Assembly (NCBI GenBank): GCA_947503285.1
Contig: CANNDD010000005.1
Location: forward strand, 372,001-436,000
From: an uncultured Croceitalea sp.
Lineage (GTDB): Bacteria > Bacteroidota > Bacteroidia > Flavobacteriales > Flavobacteriaceae
DNA: 64,000 nucleotides
Direction of reading: 5' to 3'
The notes under the pieces: generated by a model
Seen by the model: the letters and a program-made list of their open reading frames with translations, nothing else
Databases searched by the model: none
Told to the model about the DNA's origin: nothing
Shown: in pieces, positions 60,546 to 64,000 of the stretch
How the letters are laid out: every line of letters starts with the position of its first letter
How positions within the stretch are numbered: position 1 is the stretch's first letter
Position numbers and translations under genes: made by a program

Positions 60546-62090
60546 ATGGACAAACCCAACCCAATAATAGGTCGCAAGATCGACAAATCTACCATAATAA
60601 ATTTAGAGCGAGGAAAAATACCCCCGCAAGCAGTTGATTTAGAGGAGGTTGTGCTTGGTGCAATGATGATTGATAAAAAAGGGGTCGATGAAGTTATTGA
60701 TATTCTGCATCCTGAGGTTTTTTATAAGGATGCGCACCGATTTGTTTATGAATCCATCTTCAAATTGTTCGAATCCTCAGAACCTGTTGACTTATTAACC
60801 GTTTCATCACAATTAAAGAAAGACGGTCATTTAGAGGCGGTTGGGGGTGATTTTTACCTTATTAAATTAACCCAAAAAGTAGCTTCTTCGGCACATATAG
60901 AGTTCCATGCCCGTATTATTCTTCAAAAATACATCCAGCGTAGTTTGATTAAAATCTCAAATGAGATTATTGAAGATGCCTACAATGAGGGAACGGATGT
61001 TTTTGACCTATTGGACAATGCCGAGGCCAAATTATATGAGGTCACCCAAGGTAACTTGAAACGTTCCGCAGAAACTGCCCAAAACTTGGTGATACAAGCT
61101 AAAAAGCGTATCGAGGAGATTGCGAACAAAGAAGGGCTTAGTGGTATCCCTTCGGGGTTCGATAAACTAGATAAATTAACATCGGGCTGGCAACCCAGTG
61201 ATTTGGTAATCGTTGCTGCAAGACCTGGTATGGGTAAAACGGCGCTGACCTTATCCATGGCTCGAAATATTGCTGTCAATGCAGAAATACCCGTCGCGTT
61301 CTTTTCATTGGAGATGTCTTCGGTGCAGCTGATAACACGACTGATTTCTTCAGAAACTGGGTTGTCCTCTGAAAAACTAAGAACAGGTCGTCTAGAAAAG
61401 CATGAATGGGAACAACTTAACGTTAAAGTCAAAACCTTAGAGAAAGCACCTTTGTTCATTGATGACACCCCTTCGTTATCAATTTTTGATCTTAGGGCAA
61501 AGGCAAGGCGATTGGCCTCACAGCACGGTATTAAAATGATCATTATAGATTATTTGCAATTAATGACCGCCGGCGGAAGCCAAAAAGGGGGTAATCGTGA
61601 ACAAGAGATTTCTACCATTTCTAGAAACTTAAAAGCACTTGCAAAAGAGTTGAATGTCCCCGTAATTGCGTTGTCCCAGCTTTCTCGGGCAGTTGAGACA
61701 CGTGGTGGTAGCAAGCGTCCAATTTTATCCGATTTGAGGGAATCTGGGGCTATTGAACAAGATGCCGATATCGTATCGTTTATTTATAGACCTGAATATT
61801 ATAAAATTGATGAATGGGATGATGAAGAAAGAACACCAACCCAAGGTCAGGCAGAATTCATAGTGGCCAAACATCGAAATGGCGGGTTGGATAATATTAG
61901 GTTAAAGTTCATCGGGGCATTGGGTAAATTTGATAACTTAGATGACTTTGACTCACCATTTGAGTTTCAATCTAAGATGAATGATAATGACGAAAATCCG
62001 TTTGCAACTCCTAATTTGCCAAGTACAGACCAAGCTTTCGGTAGCACTTTCAATGATGAGGGCAATCAAGATGACGATGTACCCTTCTAA
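60546..62090 (+). CDS. dnaB: Replicative DNA helicase DnaB
   Basis: The hexameric helicase at the replication fork. The 514-residue protein has the N-terminal domain (PPQAVDLEEVVLGAMMIDKK, FYKDAHRFVYESIFKLFE), then the RecA-like domain: Walker A VAARPGMGKTALTLSMARN (near residue 227), FFSLEMSSVQL, Walker B MIIIDYLQLM and SQLSRAVETRGG plus the arginine-finger part of SDLRESGAIEQDADIVSFIY. No intein is present. The C-terminus is acidic. It overlaps the next gene by 20 bp. Confidence 0.97.
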   Translation: MDKPNPIIGRKIDKSTIINLERGKIPPQAVDLEEVVLGAMMIDKKGVDEVIDILHPEVFYKDAHRFVYESIFKLFESSEPVDLLTVSSQLKKDGHLEAVGGDFYLIKLTQKVASSAHIEFHARIILQKYIQRSLIKISNEIIEDAYNEGTDVFDLLDNAEAKLYEVTQGNLKRSAETAQNLVIQAKKRIEEIANKEGLSGIPSGFDKLDKLTSGWQPSDLVIVAARPGMGKTALTLSMARNIAVNAEIPVAFFSLEMSSVQLITRLISSETGLSSEKLRTGRLEKHEWEQLNVKVKTLEKAPLFIDDTPSLSIFDLRAKARRLASQHGIKMIIIDYLQLMTAGGSQKGGNREQEISTISRNLKALAKELNVPVIALSQLSRAVETRGGSKRPILSDLRESGAIEQDADIVSFIYRPEYYKIDEWDDEERTPTQGQAEFIVAKHRNGGLDNIRLKFIGALGKFDNLDDFDSPFEFQSKMNDNDENPFATPNLPSTDQAFGSTFNDEGNQDDDVPF

Positions 62091-63366
62091 AACGGGTTTC
62101 GCATTGAAACACTTCAAAAGCTATGCAGCACTCTTTTTATTAGTTTCCTTTAGCTCTTATGGTTCGGTAGTTTTGATTCCTATGGACGCGGAGTCTCAAG
62201 AAAATCATTTGAAGGCTTACGGTATTACGTACTGGGTACTTAATAAACAACAAAAAGTGCAATGGCTTCTAAACTATAGGGGTGGTTCATTTTTATTGCC
62301 TGATGGGGATCTTATTCGCAAAGAATGCCAGATCAGGGGAGTGTCTTTTGAAATATTATCCGATAGCGAGGCAAAAACCATATTGGATGACATCGGCAGC
62401 CCTTCACAAAACCAAGATGCCGTAATATTGGAAAAAGCACCTAAAATAGCAGTTTATTCCCCTAAAGATAATCAACCTTGGGACGATGCGGTAACCATGG
62501 TGCTGACATACGCCGAAATACCCTATGTTACCATTTACGATGAAGAGGTGTTAGATGATAAATTGGCTTTATATGATTGGTTGCATCTGCACCATGAAGA
62601 CTTCACGGGGCAATATGGCAAGTTTTATGGAGCCTATCGCGCGGCACCTTGGTACATTGAAGGAAAGCGTTTGGCGGAAGAACGCGCGGACAAATTAGGT
62701 TTTGCTAAAGTATCTGAGGAAAAAGGGGCAGTTGCTGAAAAAATTAGACGTTACGTTATTGGGGGTGGCTTTATGTTCGCCATGTGTTCGGCTACGGATA
62801 GTTTTGATATTGCTTTGGCTGCGAACAGTGTCGATATATGTGAACCCATGTTCGATGGAGACCCATCAGATGCCAATTATCAAGGCCAACTCGACTTCAC
62901 CAGAACTTTCGCTTTTCAGAATTTTGTGCTCGAACGAAACCCCTTGCGCTATGAATTTTCATCCATTGATATGACGGCGAAACGCCAGGTGCCTAAAGAG
63001 TCAGATTATTTTTCTTTGATGGAGTTTTCTGCAAAATGGGATCCCGTGCCAACAATGTTGACCCAGAACCATACTACCTTGGTAAAGGGGTTTATGGGGC
63101 AAACAACTTCTTTCACCCCTGATGAGGTAAAGCCAACTGTTATGGTATTGGGTGAGTGTAAATTGAACGGTGAGGCCAGATACATTCATGGAGTGAAGGG
63201 AAAAGGCTTTTTTACTTTCTACGGCGGCCACGATCCCGAAGATTACCAACATAGGGTCGGGGATCCAAAAACCGAATTGGAATTACACCCTACCTCCCCT
63301 GGGTATCGCCTGATATTAAATAATGTTTTGTTTCCTGCGGCTAGAAAGAAGAAGCAAAAAACATGA
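62071..63366 (+). CDS. Secreted protein usually labelled asparagine synthetase B (true role unknown)
   Basis: A 431-residue protein with a signal peptide (ALFLLVSFSSYGS). Its body is conserved in Bacteroidota under the name asparagine synthetase B, yet it has no N-terminal Cys for a glutaminase domain and no PPi-binding SGGxDS loop. Parts such as KIAVYSPKDNQPWDDAVTMV, YDWLHLHHEDFTGQYGKF, GGGFMFAMCSATDSFDIALA and FTFYGGHDPEDYQH look like a class I glutamine amidotransferase-like or ThuA-like fold with Cys and His residues. Start is ATG 62071 or 62077, just inside the dnaB end. Probably periplasmic. Confidence 0.8.
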   Translation: MTMYPSKTGFALKHFKSYAALFLLVSFSSYGSVVLIPMDAESQENHLKAYGITYWVLNKQQKVQWLLNYRGGSFLLPDGDLIRKECQIRGVSFEILSDSEAKTILDDIGSPSQNQDAVILEKAPKIAVYSPKDNQPWDDAVTMVLTYAEIPYVTIYDEEVLDDKLALYDWLHLHHEDFTGQYGKFYGAYRAAPWYIEGKRLAEERADKLGFAKVSEEKGAVAEKIRRYVIGGGFMFAMCSATDSFDIALAANSVDICEPMFDGDPSDANYQGQLDFTRTFAFQNFVLERNPLRYEFSSIDMTAKRQVPKESDYFSLMEFSAKWDPVPTMLTQNHTTLVKGFMGQTTSFTPDEVKPTVMVLGECKLNGEARYIHGVKGKGFFTFYGGHDPEDYQHRVGDPKTELELHPTSPGYRLILNNVLFPAARKKKQKT

Positions 63367-63373
63367 CAGCTTC

Positions 63374-64000
63374 TTAATGCAGAAGTTTTTCTAAAACTGC
63401 CTCAACCCCAAATTCATCATTACTTCGAGTTTCAAATTTGGCGACTTTTTTAACGTCCGGATGGGCATTGGCCATGGCGAAACTATAATTTGATAGTTCT
63501 AGCATTTCGAGATCGTTGTTGTAATCACCAAAAACAAGTATTTCATCAGACGTAATAGCATACTCGCGCATGACCATCTCAAGGGCATAACCCTTATGTG
63601 CGTTTACGTGTGAAACATCTACCCAGTTTGAACCGGATACTTTAACCTTTAAGGTATTTTCCAAGTGTCGTACTGCCGGATAAATAAATCTTTCTGAGCT
63701 TTCAAAATGGTAAATAGCAATTTTCAGTACGTCATCATTGACTTGGTGTTGGTCGTCAACTTCTTGAAATTCCGTATAATACTCCTTAAGTAATGTCAAA
63801 AAGTTTTGTGAAGTTCCATTGACATAGGCCTTTTCTGAGCTACATAAAACAGGATGTGCATTTTTGATGGGTCTTACGGCATCAAGAATGGTGCTAATGT
63901 GCTTTTTGGCTAAGGGCGTCGTCAATAATACCTGGCCTTGTTTTTTGATTAGCGCCCCATTTTCGGCAATAAAAAGCATATCATTTTTTACACGCCCCAG
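63374..64000 (-). CDS. Cof-type HAD phosphatase, N-terminus beyond window
   Basis: The C-terminal part of a HAD-superfamily hydrolase of the Cof/IIB type, which dephosphorylate sugar phosphates or cofactors. Visible are the cap-domain entry MLFIAENGALIKKQG, the cap, then the conserved NAHKGYALEMVMREYAITSD, VFGDYNNDLEMLELSNYSFA (motif IV acids) and MANAHPDVKKVAKFETRSND. Motif I with the catalytic Asp lies beyond base 64000; the frame stays open to the edge, so the ATG at 63979 is unlikely to be the start. It converges with the preceding gene. Confidence 0.88.
   Translation of the reverse strand: MGRVKNDMLFIAENGALIKKQGQVLLTTPLAKKHISTILDAVRPIKNAHPVLCSSEKAYVNGTSQNFLTLLKEYYTEFQEVDDQHQVNDDVLKIAIYHFESSERFIYPAVRHLENTLKVKVSGSNWVDVSHVNAHKGYALEMVMREYAITSDEILVFGDYNNDLEMLELSNYSFAMANAHPDVKKVAKFETRSNDEFGVEAVLEKLLH

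Noticed and set aside
60980-61543. A 187-residue minus-strand frame
   Set aside because: It lies opposite dnaB and has no recognisable motifs.
1-64000. CRISPR arrays, rRNA genes, phage or transposase genes
   Set aside because: No regularly spaced repeats, rRNA-like stretches or matching protein motifs were seen on either strand.

Overview
The window is a chromosomal segment of a marine-type Bacteroidota bacterium, most likely family Flavobacteriaceae. The evidence is AT-rich DNA; repeated TAnnTTTG -7 boxes, several with a TTG about 19 bp upstream (the Bacteroidota promoter pattern); almost no Shine-Dalgarno signals; lineage-specific small genes (DUF5606, DUF4295); a split transketolase; a tRNA-guanine transglycosylase without zinc cysteines; and many secreted lipoproteins. 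No transposase, integrase, phage gene, CRISPR array or rRNA was found. Most of the window is ordinary core genome with a few accessory islands.

Layout. 1-2.8 kb: three minus-strand glycosyltransferases, the first cut by the window edge. 2.9-6 kb: dapD, ruvX, a frameshifted DUF1919 gene, def and DUF5606. 6-11 kb: a minus-strand locus with a GH20 hexosaminidase lipoprotein, an SGNH hydrolase, an alpha/beta esterase and a sodium:solute symporter, plus a roughly 180-bp MITE-like element. 11-24.4 kb: recR, a 2-oxo acid dehydrogenase E2, a secreted hydrolase, a DnaQ-like exonuclease, an FAH-family protein, an Hpt protein, cinA, the L28-L33-DUF4295 operon, ftsY, a DUF2911 protein, a serine hydrolase, rimO, an ECF sigma/anti-sigma pair and a fasciclin protein. 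24.4-32.3 kb: a class A-like serine hydrolase, an unknown small protein, two periplasmic peptidyl-prolyl isomerase-type genes, a MoxR ATPase, aconitase and a thioredoxin-fold protein without its CxxC.

32.3-38.8 kb is the most interesting region. It is a carotenoid cluster: a MerR-type regulator with a cobalamin-binding photoreceptor domain (CarH/LitR-like), then crtI, crtB, crtZ, a CrtD-like desaturase and a CruF-like hydratase in one tightly packed minus-strand operon, with a CrtA-like oxygenase converging on it. Together with a lycopene cyclase and a GGPP synthase, neither seen here, these enzymes would fit production of saproxanthin/myxol-type monocyclic xanthophylls under light control.

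38.8-51.8 kb: tRNA-Leu(GAG), a SIMPL-like protein, a membrane protein, a two-component system, a membrane-anchored AraC regulator, an NHL/SMP-30-like lipoprotein, three penicillin-binding-type serine hydrolases, and a BlaI/BlaR1 pair in one operon with the third of these, with a candidate BlaI operator; then tRNA-Lys(TTT). 51.8-64 kb: aroK, a phosphoribosyltransferase, an S4 protein, an FKBP-like lipoprotein with a Ca-binding tail, an outer-membrane beta-barrel, the split transketolase, tgt, an LptF/G permease, accA, dnaB, a secreted protein usually labelled asparagine synthetase B, and a HAD phosphatase cut by the right edge.
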